From Chloroflexota bacterium (GTDB lineage: Bacteria; Chloroflexota; Anaerolineae; UBA1429), in assembly GCA_012513595.1 (NCBI GenBank), contig JAAZBY010000235.1, positions 1 through 10,020 of the forward strand: DNA of 10,020 nt, given 5' to 3'. Shown here in pieces: positions 1 to 6,119 of the stretch (positions within the stretch are counted from its first letter, which is position 1; each line of letters begins with the position of its first letter). A program made the translations under genes and the position numbers. The notes beneath the pieces are model-generated. The model did no database searches. It had not been told where the DNA came from and saw only the letters and a program-made list of their open reading frames with translations.

Positions 1-805
1 CCACAAAGGTGACGTCGTCGCGTTCCGCGCAGACCAGGCGGGCCGCGCGCAACAGGTGCCCGGTGCCCTGGTACTCGGCCAGCTTGCCGAGGTAGACCGC
101 CACCGTGTGCCCGTCGGGCACGCCCCAGGCCCGCCGGATGCGCAGCCGCTCGACCTCGGGCAAGGGGCGGAACATGTCGGTATCCACACAGTCAGAGATG
201 GGCGTCACGCCGTCGGGCGGGCAGCCGAACTCGGCCACCAGTTGCGCGGCGGCGTTCGCCGAGCTGGTGACGATGTGCGGGGAAGAGCGGTCAATAAAGC
301 GCTCCAGCCGGCGCAGCGGCCGGTAAAAGGGCCCTTGCGGGGAGATGAAGTGATGGTCGACCATCTCGCTCGTCAGGCTGCCCTGGTAGTCGAACACCAG
401 CGGGATGCCCGACAGCCACGAGAGCGCCACGCCGATCAGAGCCCCCTCGTGGAGGTGGGCATGGATGACGTCGGGCCGCACCTGGCGCAGCGCTCCCAGC
501 GTCCTCAGAAAGAGCAGCGCGTCAAAGGCGATCTTGTGCCGTGAGGAGCCCACCTCGTAGCCCTGCCGCCAGGGGATGCTCAGGGTGCGGCGGATGTCCA
601 GCCCGTCGATATCGCGCCCGTTGTGGTAGGTCGTGATGGTGACGCGGCAGCCCAGCGCGCTGAGGATGCGGGCCTCCTCGCGGATGCGCACGTGGCAGCC
701 ATAGTCGGCAAAGAACGACGTCGGCGCGATCATGAGCACCCGGTAGGCGCCCAGCGCCTCGGCAGCAGGGGCAGCGGCCGCGATGGGCTCGGCGGGCATG
801 GTCAT
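1..805 (-). CDS. Glycosyltransferase family 4 (GT-B fold), N-terminal part; runs off the left edge
   Basis: Reading the minus strand from 805 gives an open frame of 268 codons with no stop before the window edge, so the C-terminal part is missing. The protein looks like a group 1 (GT4) glycosyltransferase, which moves a sugar from a nucleotide-sugar to a lipid or glycan acceptor at the cytoplasmic face of the membrane. After a short Ala/Pro-rich head comes a first Rossmann strand (YRVLMIAPTSFFADYGCHVRI, shortened in the family to a Gly-rich acceptor loop). Next come PDVIHAHLHEG, the typical VxHxH segment, then VTPISDCVDTDMFRP (the domain linker, with the V/NGVD-like turn) and VAVYLGKLAEYQGTGHLLRAA, the start of the donor-binding domain. 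The ATG at 805 overlaps the stop of the upstream family-2 transferase (ATGA), suggesting translational coupling. A second ATG at 799 is an alternative start. The family is secure; the sugar and acceptor are unknown. Confidence 0.88.
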   Translation of the reverse strand, partial: MTMPAEPIAAAAPAAEALGAYRVLMIAPTSFFADYGCHVRIREEARILSALGCRVTITTYHNGRDIDGLDIRRTLSIPWRQGYEVGSSRHKIAFDALLFLRTLGALRQVRPDVIHAHLHEGALIGVALSWLSGIPLVFDYQGSLTSEMVDHHFISPQGPFYRPLRRLERFIDRSSPHIVTSSANAAAQLVAEFGCPPDGVTPISDCVDTDMFRPLPEVERLRIRRAWGVPDGHTVAVYLGKLAEYQGTGHLLRAARLVCAERDDVTFV

Positions 806-1497
806 CTGCCGGTCCACAAGGCCCAGCGCATCTTGATCAGCTCACGGAAGGCACGCAGGATGACGTCGGGGCGCGCCCCGGTCTGGCTGCCCGCCACGCG
901 GGGATAGTGGCTGACGGGCTCCTCGACGATGCGGAAGCCGGCCTGCTTGGCGCGCACCAGGAACTCGGCGCTGAACATGGCCCCGCCCGAGCGCACCTTG
1001 ACCGCCTCCAGCACCTGCCGCTTGATCAGCTTGAAGGCGCAGTCCACGTCGCGGGCGGTGTAGCCGAAGAGCAGGTTCACCAGCCACGACCAGCCGTTGC
1101 CAAAGAGCCTGCGGTGCCAGGGGTCGCTGCGGGCCTGGCGGTAGCCGATGACCATGTCCGCCTCGGCGATGCGCGGCAAAAAGTGGCTCAGCTCGCCGAT
1201 ATCGAACTGGCGGTCGGAATCGGTAAAGAAGACCAGCTCCTTGCTGGCCGACCAGAGGGCCGTTCGCACGGCAGCGCCATAGCCGTGGTTCCCATCGTGC
1301 TGGATCAGGCGCACCCGCGGATCTTCGGTGGCCATGGCCCGCACGACGCCGGCGGTGTTGTCGCTGCTCCCGTCGTCGACGACGATGATCTCCAGGTCGT
1401 CGACCAGCGGGCCGATCTTGTCGCGCACCATGTCCACCATGGGGCCGATGTTCTCGGCCTCGTTGTAGGCGGGCAGGCCGACCGACAGACTGGTCAT
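802..1497 (-). CDS. Glycosyltransferase family 2, polyprenyl-phosphate hexose synthase-like
   Basis: This 231-residue protein matches the GT-A family 2 group that includes dolichyl/undecaprenyl-phosphate mannose or glucose synthases, which load a sugar onto a polyprenyl phosphate carrier. Visible motifs are LPAYNEAENI (residues 8-17), the nucleotide-binding VVDDGSSDNT (39-48), the metal-binding TDSDRQFD (92-99, the DxD/DADxQ equivalent), RDVDCAFKLIKR (149-160) and the acceptor-side SHYPR (196-200). No C-terminal membrane helices are present, so it is the short soluble or peripheral form, unlike GtrB/ArnC-type proteins. A good ribosome site, AAAGGTGG at 1505-1512, lies 7 bases before the ATG, inside the end of the GIY-YIG gene. 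It ends in an ATGA overlap with the GT4 gene, so the two transferases probably act in the same glycan or glycolipid pathway. The exact substrate cannot be read from sequence. Confidence 0.92.
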   Translation of the reverse strand: MTSLSVGLPAYNEAENIGPMVDMVRDKIGPLVDDLEIIVVDDGSSDNTAGVVRAMATEDPRVRLIQHDGNHGYGAAVRTALWSASKELVFFTDSDRQFDIGELSHFLPRIAEADMVIGYRQARSDPWHRRLFGNGWSWLVNLLFGYTARDVDCAFKLIKRQVLEAVKVRSGGAMFSAEFLVRAKQAGFRIVEEPVSHYPRVAGSQTGARPDVILRAFRELIKMRWALWTGR

Positions 1498-1500
1498 GGG

Positions 1501-1785
1501 TTATCCACCTTTCGCCTCGTCGGGCGCGGCGCGCCGGCCCGTGCTGATGAGCCGCGCCTTACCCTGACGGCTGAGTCGTTTGATGCTGTTCTGCCGGCGC
1601 ATGGCCGCCGACCGAGAGGGGTGCCTCTCGGCGTAGACCAGCCGCACCGGCCGCCGTGCGCGGGTATACGCAGCGCCCCGCCCGCTGTTGTGCATGCGCA
1701 GGCGGCGGTCCAGGTTGTTCGTCCAGCCGGTATAGTAGGTTCCATCGGCGCAGCGGACGATATAGGCATAGGCCTCGTCAGCCAC
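1501..1785 (-). CDS. Small GIY-YIG domain protein, UPF0213/YhbQ-like, catalytic Glu apparently replaced
   Basis: A 94-residue single-domain protein of the URI/YhbQ/YazA branch of the GIY-YIG nuclease superfamily. The two signature strands are AYIVRC (7-12) and YYTGWTNNLDRRLRMHNSG (17-35), the latter carrying the conserved Arg and the His-Asn pair. They are followed by GAAYTRARRPVRLVYAE (38-53) and the helix RSAAMRRQNSIKRLSR (58-73). In YhbQ-type proteins that helix reads R-S-x-A-x-R-x-E-x-x-x-K, and the Glu binds the metal. Here the codon is CAG, giving Gln at residue 65. I chose the GTG at 1785 because the domain begins there, because the frame upstream only shadows the dehydrogenase gene, and because the start overlaps that gene's TGA by 8 bases. 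A purine-rich AGGGGCGG lies just upstream. It may be a nuclease, a DNA-binding relic or an inactive paralogue. Confidence 0.87.
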   Translation of the reverse strand: MADEAYAYIVRCADGTYYTGWTNNLDRRLRMHNSGRGAAYTRARRPVRLVYAERHPSRSAAMRRQNSIKRLSRQGKARLISTGRRAAPDEAKGG

Positions 1786-2722
1786 GGGGCCGCCCCTGGC
1801 CCCGCTCGCGGCCGCCGAACAACATGGTGCGCCAGATGCTGCCCGTTGCGGGGCGCTCGGCCCCCTCCTCACCCTGGCCCGACCAGTGCGCCGCCGCCGC
1901 GTGCGCAGCCGCCATGCGCGCGGCCAGGCCCTCGGCGTCCTCGCTGGCCAGCAGCGCCCGCAGGGCCTGCAGCTCCGCAATATAGCCATCCAACCGGAGC
2001 AGCAGGTTGGCGCCGTTCGAGAGCAACATCGCGGCCGGCTGGGCCGACTCGTCACCGATGAGGGCGGCCAGGGCCGTCAGCTCCGGCCCGGCGAACTGGG
2101 GGTGCTCCCTGCCGCCCGGCGCCCCTTCGATGGCGTTCGCCAGGGCTAGGGCCCCGAGATGCGGCAGCTGCGCGGTGGCCGCGGCCAGGCCGTCGTGCTC
2201 GTGCGCGTCAACAAAATGGGGCGTGGCCCCCACCGCCACGGCAAAGTTGGCCGCCACGTCGGCCGCCTCGGCCGCCACCTCCTCCGGGATGACCAGCAAG
2301 AACCGGGCACCGCGCAGCAGCTCGGCCGAGGGCTCCGGCTGGCCCAGGCCCAGGGCCGGCGCCACCACGTGCCCGCCGATAAAGGCCGTCCCCGCGGGCA
2401 AGGTCTGCCGGGCCACCTCGAGCACCGGGACTTTGAGGGGCAGCGTGTCCACGATGACGGCGCCCTCCTTGAGGTCCTCGCGCAGGGCGGCCAGGGTAGG
2501 CGCGACCTCGGCGAAAGGCAAGTCGAGGACGATGAGGTCCGCCTCTCGGCAGGCGGAGACCAGGTTCCAGTGGCTCCCGTCGATGGCGCCGAGCCGCTTG
2601 GCCCGCGACACCCTGACGGGGTCGGGGTCGTGCCCGGTCACGGGGATGTCGGTCGTCGCCGATTTGAGGCCCAGGCCCAGCGATGTGCCCAGCACGCCAA
2701 GGCCCACAATGGTGATACGCAC
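1778..2722 (-). CDS. Prephenate/arogenate dehydrogenase-like (TyrA family) NAD(P)-dependent oxidoreductase
   Basis: A 314-residue protein with an N-terminal Rossmann domain (MRITIVGLGVLGTSLG, with the GxGxxG at residues 7-12) and an all-helical C-terminal half, the layout of TyrA. TyrA oxidatively decarboxylates prephenate or arogenate in tyrosine synthesis. Family-like features are VIVDTLPLK (89-97), EADLIVLDLPF-type strand 4 (60-70) and EHDGLAAATAQLPHL (175-189), which matches the conserved EHD...LPHL dimer-helix segment. The usual G-x-HP-M-x-G active-site motif is GGHVVAPA (116-123): the His is kept but the Pro and following residues are not, so true prephenate activity is uncertain. The start is GTG at 2722, because a perfect AGGAGG (2729-2734) sits 6 bases upstream; the ATG further upstream at 2743 has no such site. 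The C-terminal tail is Gly/Arg-rich and probably disordered. Confidence 0.83.
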   Translation of the reverse strand: MRITIVGLGVLGTSLGLGLKSATTDIPVTGHDPDPVRVSRAKRLGAIDGSHWNLVSACREADLIVLDLPFAEVAPTLAALREDLKEGAVIVDTLPLKVPVLEVARQTLPAGTAFIGGHVVAPALGLGQPEPSAELLRGARFLLVIPEEVAAEAADVAANFAVAVGATPHFVDAHEHDGLAAATAQLPHLGALALANAIEGAPGGREHPQFAGPELTALAALIGDESAQPAAMLLSNGANLLLRLDGYIAELQALRALLASEDAEGLAARMAAAHAAAAHWSGQGEEGAERPATGSIWRTMLFGGRERGQGRPRG

Positions 2723-2728
2723 GTTACG

Positions 2729-2734
2729 CCTCCT
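2729..2734 (-). promoter_or_regulatory. Ribosome binding site fixing the GTG start of the TyrA-like gene
   Basis: The minus strand reads AGGAGG, a full match to the anti-Shine-Dalgarno sequence, six bases before the GTG at 2722. It decides between this GTG and the in-frame ATG at 2743, which would place the AGGAGG inside the coding region. Confidence 0.85.
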
Positions 2735-2746
2735 AGGTACCAACGC

Positions 2747-3268
2747 TCAGCAGTGCTCGTCGGCGCGCCGGAGGGCGGCCAGGGCGGCCTGCCAGGCCGG
2801 CGGAACGTCCGTCGGCGGCGCGGCCGCGTCGTGGTGGCCCACCAGGAACACGGTCAGCGGCCCGCAGCCGGCCTCCGCGCAGCGGCGCGCCCCGATCTCG
2901 GCGTGGAAGAGATACGCATGGAACGGCGCTCGCCACGAGCGCGCCCCGGGGCCCGCCAGCCGCCGCAGGGCCCCCGGAGCGAGCGCGTCGAGGACGACGC
3001 ACAGGCTGCGGTGGATCAGGGTCAGCCCGGAACCGGCCTTGCCCACGTCGTGCAGGAGCGCCGCCTGGGCCAGGCTCGGCGGACAGGGCCCCTCGGCCCG
3101 CAGCGTCCGCCACACCTGCAGGGCATGCCGCTGGTCACCGGGGCCCAGCGCGCAAAAGAGCTCCAGCCCGGCGGCGGGCAGCACCTCGGCGGCGGCGCAC
3201 AGGTCCCCCGGCGCCCGCCGCGCGGCCAGCCGCCCGAAGAACTGCCCCACCCGGTAACGCAGGCGCAC
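2747..3268 (-). CDS. HD-domain protein (probable phosphohydrolase)
   Basis: A 173-residue protein whose core is a single HD domain, a metal-dependent phosphohydrolase fold acting on nucleotides or phosphodiesters. The metal ligands appear in order: H48 in DQRHALQVW, H73-D74 in the diagnostic LLHDVGK (71-77), H122 in HAEIGARR, H145-H146-D147 in VGHHD, and D170 in RRADEHC. This H...HD...H...HH...D spacing resembles the HDIG subgroup, but no GYP motif or partner domain is present. The start is a GTG at 3268, seven bases after the stop of the site-2 protease gene; its ribosome site is weak, so reinitiation from the upstream gene is likely. The next gene follows after 24 bases. The substrate is not deducible. 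The Arg/Ala-rich N-terminus contains no signal peptide. Confidence 0.85.
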   Translation of the reverse strand: MRLRYRVGQFFGRLAARRAPGDLCAAAEVLPAAGLELFCALGPGDQRHALQVWRTLRAEGPCPPSLAQAALLHDVGKAGSGLTLIHRSLCVVLDALAPGALRRLAGPGARSWRAPFHAYLFHAEIGARRCAEAGCGPLTVFLVGHHDAAAPPTDVPPAWQAALAALRRADEHC

Positions 3269-3275
3269 GGCCGGC

Positions 3276-4022
3276 CTAGCCGACGATCAGGCGGTACAGG
3301 ATCCCGGCCGGCAGCCCCACCGCCCAGCCCAAGAGCGGAAAGCGCAGGAACTGCGTCAGCATGATGAGCGAGATCAGGAGCAGCGGGCCCTGCGCCTCCA
3401 GGCGCTGCAGGAACTGCGAAACGTTCCAGGCCCAGCGTCCCCTGCTCAGGCTCAGGAGCGCCAAAAGCACCGAGTGCCCATCCAGCGGCGGGATCGGCAG
3501 CAGGTTGAACATGGCGATGTACAGGTTCACCAGCACGATGAGGTGCAGCGACTCGAGCGCCCAGTAGACGCGCAACGGGACGAGGCGCAGCACCAACCCG
3601 ACCAACGTCGCCAACAGGATGTTGGAGGTCGGCCCGGCCAGCGCCACGATCCCGTTGCCCTTCCGGGCGCCGTAGCGCAGCCGCCAGGGGCTGACGGGCG
3701 TGGGCTTGCCCCAGCCGATGCCGACGCCGGTCAGCGCCGTCAACACCATCATCACCGAGCCGAGCGGGTCCAGGTGGGCCAGAGGGTTGAGCGTCAGCCG
3801 TCCGGCTAGGCGGGCCGTGGGGTCACCCAGCTCGTTGGCGGCCCAGGCGTGCGCCGCCTCATGCACGGTAATGGCCAGGACGAGGGCCACGACGGTGATG
3901 GCAAACTCGGCCACCCGCGGTCCCACAGAGCCGAACTGGCCGCGCGCCACCGCGGCGATGACGTAGAGCAGGGCCAACCCACCCAGCACAATCCAGAAGG
4001 CCCGGTCGCGTCCGAATCTCAT
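3276..4022 (-). CDS. Site-2 protease family membrane metalloprotease (M50)
   Basis: A 248-residue polytopic membrane protein of peptidase family M50. Its zinc site is HEAAH (54-58, the HExxH motif) inside a membrane helix. It is followed by AxELGDPTARLAGRLTLNPLAHLDPLG, shortened here to NPLAHLDPLG at 79-88, typical of the compact bacterial site-2 protease group. The second-half motifs are AGPTSN (129-134) and NLLPIPPLDG (173-182), whose Asp is the third zinc ligand. Hydrophobic segments lie near 9-26, 40-60, 88-102, 125-148, 160-176 and 212-245. No PDZ or CBS domain is visible, so it is not the RseP or SpoIVFB type. The ATG at 4022 is chosen because AAGGGGG (4031-4037) lies 8 bases upstream and a promoter sits at 4057-4084; the longer frame continues only antisense to the S1 gene. 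All catalytic residues are present; the substrate is unknown. Confidence 0.93.
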   Translation of the reverse strand: MRFGRDRAFWIVLGGLALLYVIAAVARGQFGSVGPRVAEFAITVVALVLAITVHEAAHAWAANELGDPTARLAGRLTLNPLAHLDPLGSVMMVLTALTGVGIGWGKPTPVSPWRLRYGARKGNGIVALAGPTSNILLATLVGLVLRLVPLRVYWALESLHLIVLVNLYIAMFNLLPIPPLDGHSVLLALLSLSRGRWAWNVSQFLQRLEAQGPLLLISLIMLTQFLRFPLLGWAVGLPAGILYRLIVG

Positions 4023-4056
4023 GCTGTGGTCCCCCTTCCACTGCCGCTTGCGCCCG

Positions 4057-4084
4057 ATTATAGCATACTCCCCGCGGCGACCAA
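4057..4084 (-). promoter_or_regulatory. Sigma70-type extended -10 promoter for the leftward operon
   Basis: On the minus strand a perfect TATAAT (4062 down to 4057) is preceded by TGC, giving an extended -10 (TGnTATAAT). A TTGGTC (-35-like) lies at 4084-4079 with a 16-base spacer. Transcription would start near 4050, giving a leader of about 30 bases before the site-2 protease ATG. This is an AT-rich island in a very GC-rich region, which strengthens the call. Confidence 0.72.
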
Positions 4085-4140
4085 GTCGGTTTGCCCGTCC
4101 GCCGGGAGTCTGCCTAGCCTTGCCCCAGGGGACCCGCGAT

Positions 4141-4169
4141 TTGACGATCGGGCCGCCCTGTGACATAAT
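4141..4169 (+). promoter_or_regulatory. Sigma70-type promoter for the S1-domain gene
   Basis: TTGACG (4141-4146) and CATAAT (4164-4169) are separated by exactly 17 bases and each differs from consensus at one position. The predicted start is near 4176, leaving a leader of about 57 bases before the ATG at 4233. It diverges from the promoter at 4057-4084, with about 56 bases between the two -35 elements. Confidence 0.75.
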
Positions 4170-4232
4170 GGCGCTTGGCTGCGGCGAAGCGGCCGTGTGT
4201 GCATTGTGAGAGCCAGGGAGAGATCGGGGACT

Positions 4233-5129
4233 ATGGATAACGATCAGGTCGCCGCCGGGCAGGACGAGGAACAGGCCCAGGCCGCAGAGATGAGCAGTGG
4301 TGTGGATAGCGGGGCTGTAGAGACTCCCGAGCCGACCGGCGACCCCCAGGTTGCTCAGCCGGAAGCCGAGGCCCCCGCGGCCAGTGCAGAGCCAGCCGCC
4401 AGCGAGCAGGCCGCGGGTCTGGATGACCTCAAGCCCGGGATGACCATGCGCGGCAAGGTCCGTAACGTGGTGGACTTTGGCGCGTTCATCGATATCGGCG
4501 TCGGGCGCGACGGCCTGGCCCACGTCTCGACCCTCAAGCGGGCCGGCATCGACCAGACCATCAAGGTCGGCGATGAGATCGATGTCGTCATCCGCCGCGT
4601 GGATACCGACAACAACCGCATCAGCCTCACCGTCCCCCGCGCCGAGCGCGAGGTGAAGGCCTCGCTGAGCAAGGTCGAGGTCGGCTCGGTGGTGACGGGC
4701 AAGGTCATGCGCCTGGTCGATTTCGGCGCCTTTGTAGACATCGGCGCGCCGACCGACGGCCTCCTGCACGTCTCACAGTTGCAGGGCGGCTTTGTGCGGC
4801 ACCCCTCTGAGGTGCTCAACGTCGGTGACGAGCTCCAGGTACGCGTGCTGGACGTGGACGTCGAGCGCCGGCGCATCTCGCTCACCATGCGCAACCTGGA
4901 CGGTGCCGAGGAAGAAGAGGCGCCCTCCCGTCCGGCGTACGAAGGACCGGCCCCCGATCGGCAGCGGTCAGGCCGCCCGTCCGGACGCGGCCAGGGTCGC
5001 GGGCGGGGCCGCTCCGCGGAACCGGCCTACCAGCCGGAGCCGCAGGACGAGTTCCCTACGGCCTTGGAGCTCGCCTTCCAGCAGGCCGTGGCAGACCGTA
5101 AGCGCCGCAAGCGCCGCGAGACCCGCTAG
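4233..5129 (+). CDS. RNA-binding protein with two S1 domains, acidic N-terminal and Arg/Gly-rich C-terminal tail
   Basis: A 298-residue protein with three parts. Residues 1-62 are low-complexity and acidic (Glu/Ala/Pro-rich). Two S1 (OB-fold) domains follow, at about 65-136 and 148-220. Each has the S1 hallmarks G-x-V-x-x-x-x-DFGAF-x-DIG, then DGL-x-HVS, VGD and RRISLT. The tail (221-298) contains GRGQGRGRGR (251-260) and ends in a Lys/Arg cluster, likely adding non-specific RNA affinity. The pattern resembles truncated ribosomal protein S1 relatives rather than the full four- to six-repeat rpsA product. It probably binds mRNA or the ribosome in the cytoplasm; a precise role is not shown. I chose the ATG at 4233 because it has GGGAG/GGGGA purine stretches upstream; in-frame GTGs at 4197 and 4206 are less likely. 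A promoter precedes the gene and an intrinsic terminator follows it. Confidence 0.92.
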   Translation: MDNDQVAAGQDEEQAQAAEMSSGVDSGAVETPEPTGDPQVAQPEAEAPAASAEPAASEQAAGLDDLKPGMTMRGKVRNVVDFGAFIDIGVGRDGLAHVSTLKRAGIDQTIKVGDEIDVVIRRVDTDNNRISLTVPRAEREVKASLSKVEVGSVVTGKVMRLVDFGAFVDIGAPTDGLLHVSQLQGGFVRHPSEVLNVGDELQVRVLDVDVERRRISLTMRNLDGAEEEEAPSRPAYEGPAPDRQRSGRPSGRGQGRGRGRSAEPAYQPEPQDEFPTALELAFQQAVADRKRRKRRETR

Positions 5130-5168
5130 CGCTTTCGCTGGCGAGGTTCCTGCCCCTCACGTGGATAC

Positions 5169-5200
5169 AAGGCAGACCCCGCGGGGTCTGCCTTTTCTGT
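5169..5200 (+). terminator. Intrinsic terminator after the S1-domain gene
   Basis: AAGGCAGACCCC (5169-5180) is the exact reverse complement of GGGGTCTGCCTT (5183-5194), giving an 11-12 bp GC-rich stem with a tiny loop, and the T-run TTTTCTGT follows. It begins 40 bases after the S1 stop codon and 30 bases before the GNAT start, so it should separate the two transcripts. Confidence 0.93.
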
Positions 5201-5211
5201 TTGGACCCGAT

Positions 5212-5217
5212 AGGAGG
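5212..5217 (+). promoter_or_regulatory. Ribosome binding site fixing the GTG start of the GNAT gene
   Basis: A perfect AGGAGG lies seven bases before the GTG at 5225. It favours this start over the in-frame TTG at 5201, which is inside the terminator's T-rich tail. Confidence 0.85.
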
Positions 5218-5224
5218 CGCCCCG

Positions 5225-6073
5225 GTGAGCGGTCCCGCCCCGGTCGAGCGCGCCGGCGTCGATAACATCGCGCCGCTCTTGGCCTACTTGCACGCCCACT
5301 GCCACGAAGCGATCTTTCCGCTGCACGACCTGACCCATCTCGCGGAGCTCCCCCCGGGTGAGCGCCCCACGGTGCTGGCCTACATGCGCGCCGAGCAGAT
5401 CATCGCCGTGCAGTGCCTGTACGCTAGCGGCCGTTGGCTGCCCCACTTTTCCGACCAGGCCGCCCTGCCGGCCATACTCGCCGACGCATCCGGACGCCGC
5501 CTGCGCTGGGCCGTAGGGGCGCAGCGCGTGATGGCTCCTCTCCTCCAGGCCCTGGCGGGGCAGGGCTATGCCCTGGCCTACGATCAGCGCGAAGCCCTCT
5601 GCCAGGTGAACGCCGCCAGCCTGGCGGCCCCTGCGCGGCGCGCCGACGTGCGCCGCGCGACCCTGGCCGACGTGGACGCGGTGGCCGAGCTACGGCGCCT
5701 CTTCGAGGAGGAGTACTTTGGCCTGGCGCCCGCGGGGGCGCCAAACCCCTTGTACCGCATCATCGCCGAGCGGACCATCCGCGACGGCACCTACCTGGCC
5801 GTCGCGGACGGCGTCGCGGCCGCGGCCGTCGCGATCGAGGCGGACATCCCCGAGCTCACCCACATCGGTGCCGTGTACACGCGCCGCGCCTGGCGCGGCC
5901 GTGGCCTGGCCACTGCCGCGGTCGCCGCGCTCTCTGCAGAGGAGCTGCGGCGCAAAGAGCGGGTGACGTTGACCGTCCGCCCCAGCAACACCCCCGCCTG
6001 GCGCGCCTACCACGCGGTGGGCTTTCGCCCCTGTGGCGAGTACCGCATCTCTCGCCTGCAGAACCCGGCCTAG
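5225..6073 (+). CDS. GNAT-family N-acetyltransferase with an extra N-terminal domain
   Basis: A 282-residue protein whose C-terminal half (about 141-280) is a GNAT domain, transferring an acyl group from acyl-CoA to an amine. The acetyl-CoA pyrophosphate loop is RAWRGRGLATAAV (221-233), the R-x-x-G-x-A motif, preceded by the strand LTHIGAVYT (211-219). The later strand TLTVRPSNTPAWRAYHAVGF (248-267) holds the Asn and Tyr typical of motif B, including the general-acid-like Tyr262. Residues 1-140 are about the size of a second, degenerate GNAT-like domain, as in tandem GNAT and FR47-like proteins, but carry no clear CoA loop. The acceptor is unknown. No good promoter is visible between the upstream terminator and the start, so expression may rely on readthrough or a non-canonical promoter. 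It converges on the HAD pair, leaving a 46-base gap. Confidence 0.88.
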   Translation: MSGPAPVERAGVDNIAPLLAYLHAHCHEAIFPLHDLTHLAELPPGERPTVLAYMRAEQIIAVQCLYASGRWLPHFSDQAALPAILADASGRRLRWAVGAQRVMAPLLQALAGQGYALAYDQREALCQVNAASLAAPARRADVRRATLADVDAVAELRRLFEEEYFGLAPAGAPNPLYRIIAERTIRDGTYLAVADGVAAAAVAIEADIPELTHIGAVYTRRAWRGRGLATAAVAALSAEELRRKERVTLTVRPSNTPAWRAYHAVGFRPCGEYRISRLQNPA

Positions 6074-6079
6074 TGCGGC

Positions 6080-6115
6080 CCGCTCCCTTGGAGCGGCCAG
6101 CTCCCTTGGAGCGGC
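6080..6115. repeat. Tandem pair of 16-base palindromic units between convergent genes
   Basis: The unit GCTCCCTTGGAGCGGC occurs twice, at 6082-6097 and 6100-6115, with an 18-base period. Each copy is a hairpin: CCGCTCC/GGAGCGG (7 bp) around CTT in the first, GCTCC/GGAGC (5 bp) around CTT in the second. They lie between the stop codons of the GNAT and HAD-IIA genes, with no T-run, so a role as bidirectional weak terminator or mRNA 3'-end protector is only inferred. Confidence 0.7.
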
Positions 6116-6119
6116 GCGC

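Noticed and set aside
1786..2055. N-terminal extension of the GIY-YIG frame over the dehydrogenase gene
   Set aside because: It is Arg/Ser/Cys-rich out-of-frame translation of the dehydrogenase. The GIY-YIG domain begins exactly at the GTG at 1785.
907..2061. Long plus-strand frame of 384 codons antisense to the GT2, GIY-YIG and dehydrogenase genes
   Set aside because: It crosses three recognisable minus-strand genes, its product is Arg/Pro/Gly/Ala-rich without any motif, and such shadow frames are expected at this GC content.
2007..3364. Two overlapping plus-strand frames of about 400 codons antisense to the dehydrogenase and HD genes
   Set aside because: They are low-complexity translations opposite genes with clear catalytic motifs, and have no ribosome site or promoter.
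4023..4769. Upstream extension of the site-2 protease frame into the S1 gene region
   Set aside because: The extension runs antisense through the S1 domains and over both promoters. The ATG at 4022 has a ribosome site and a membrane-protein start.
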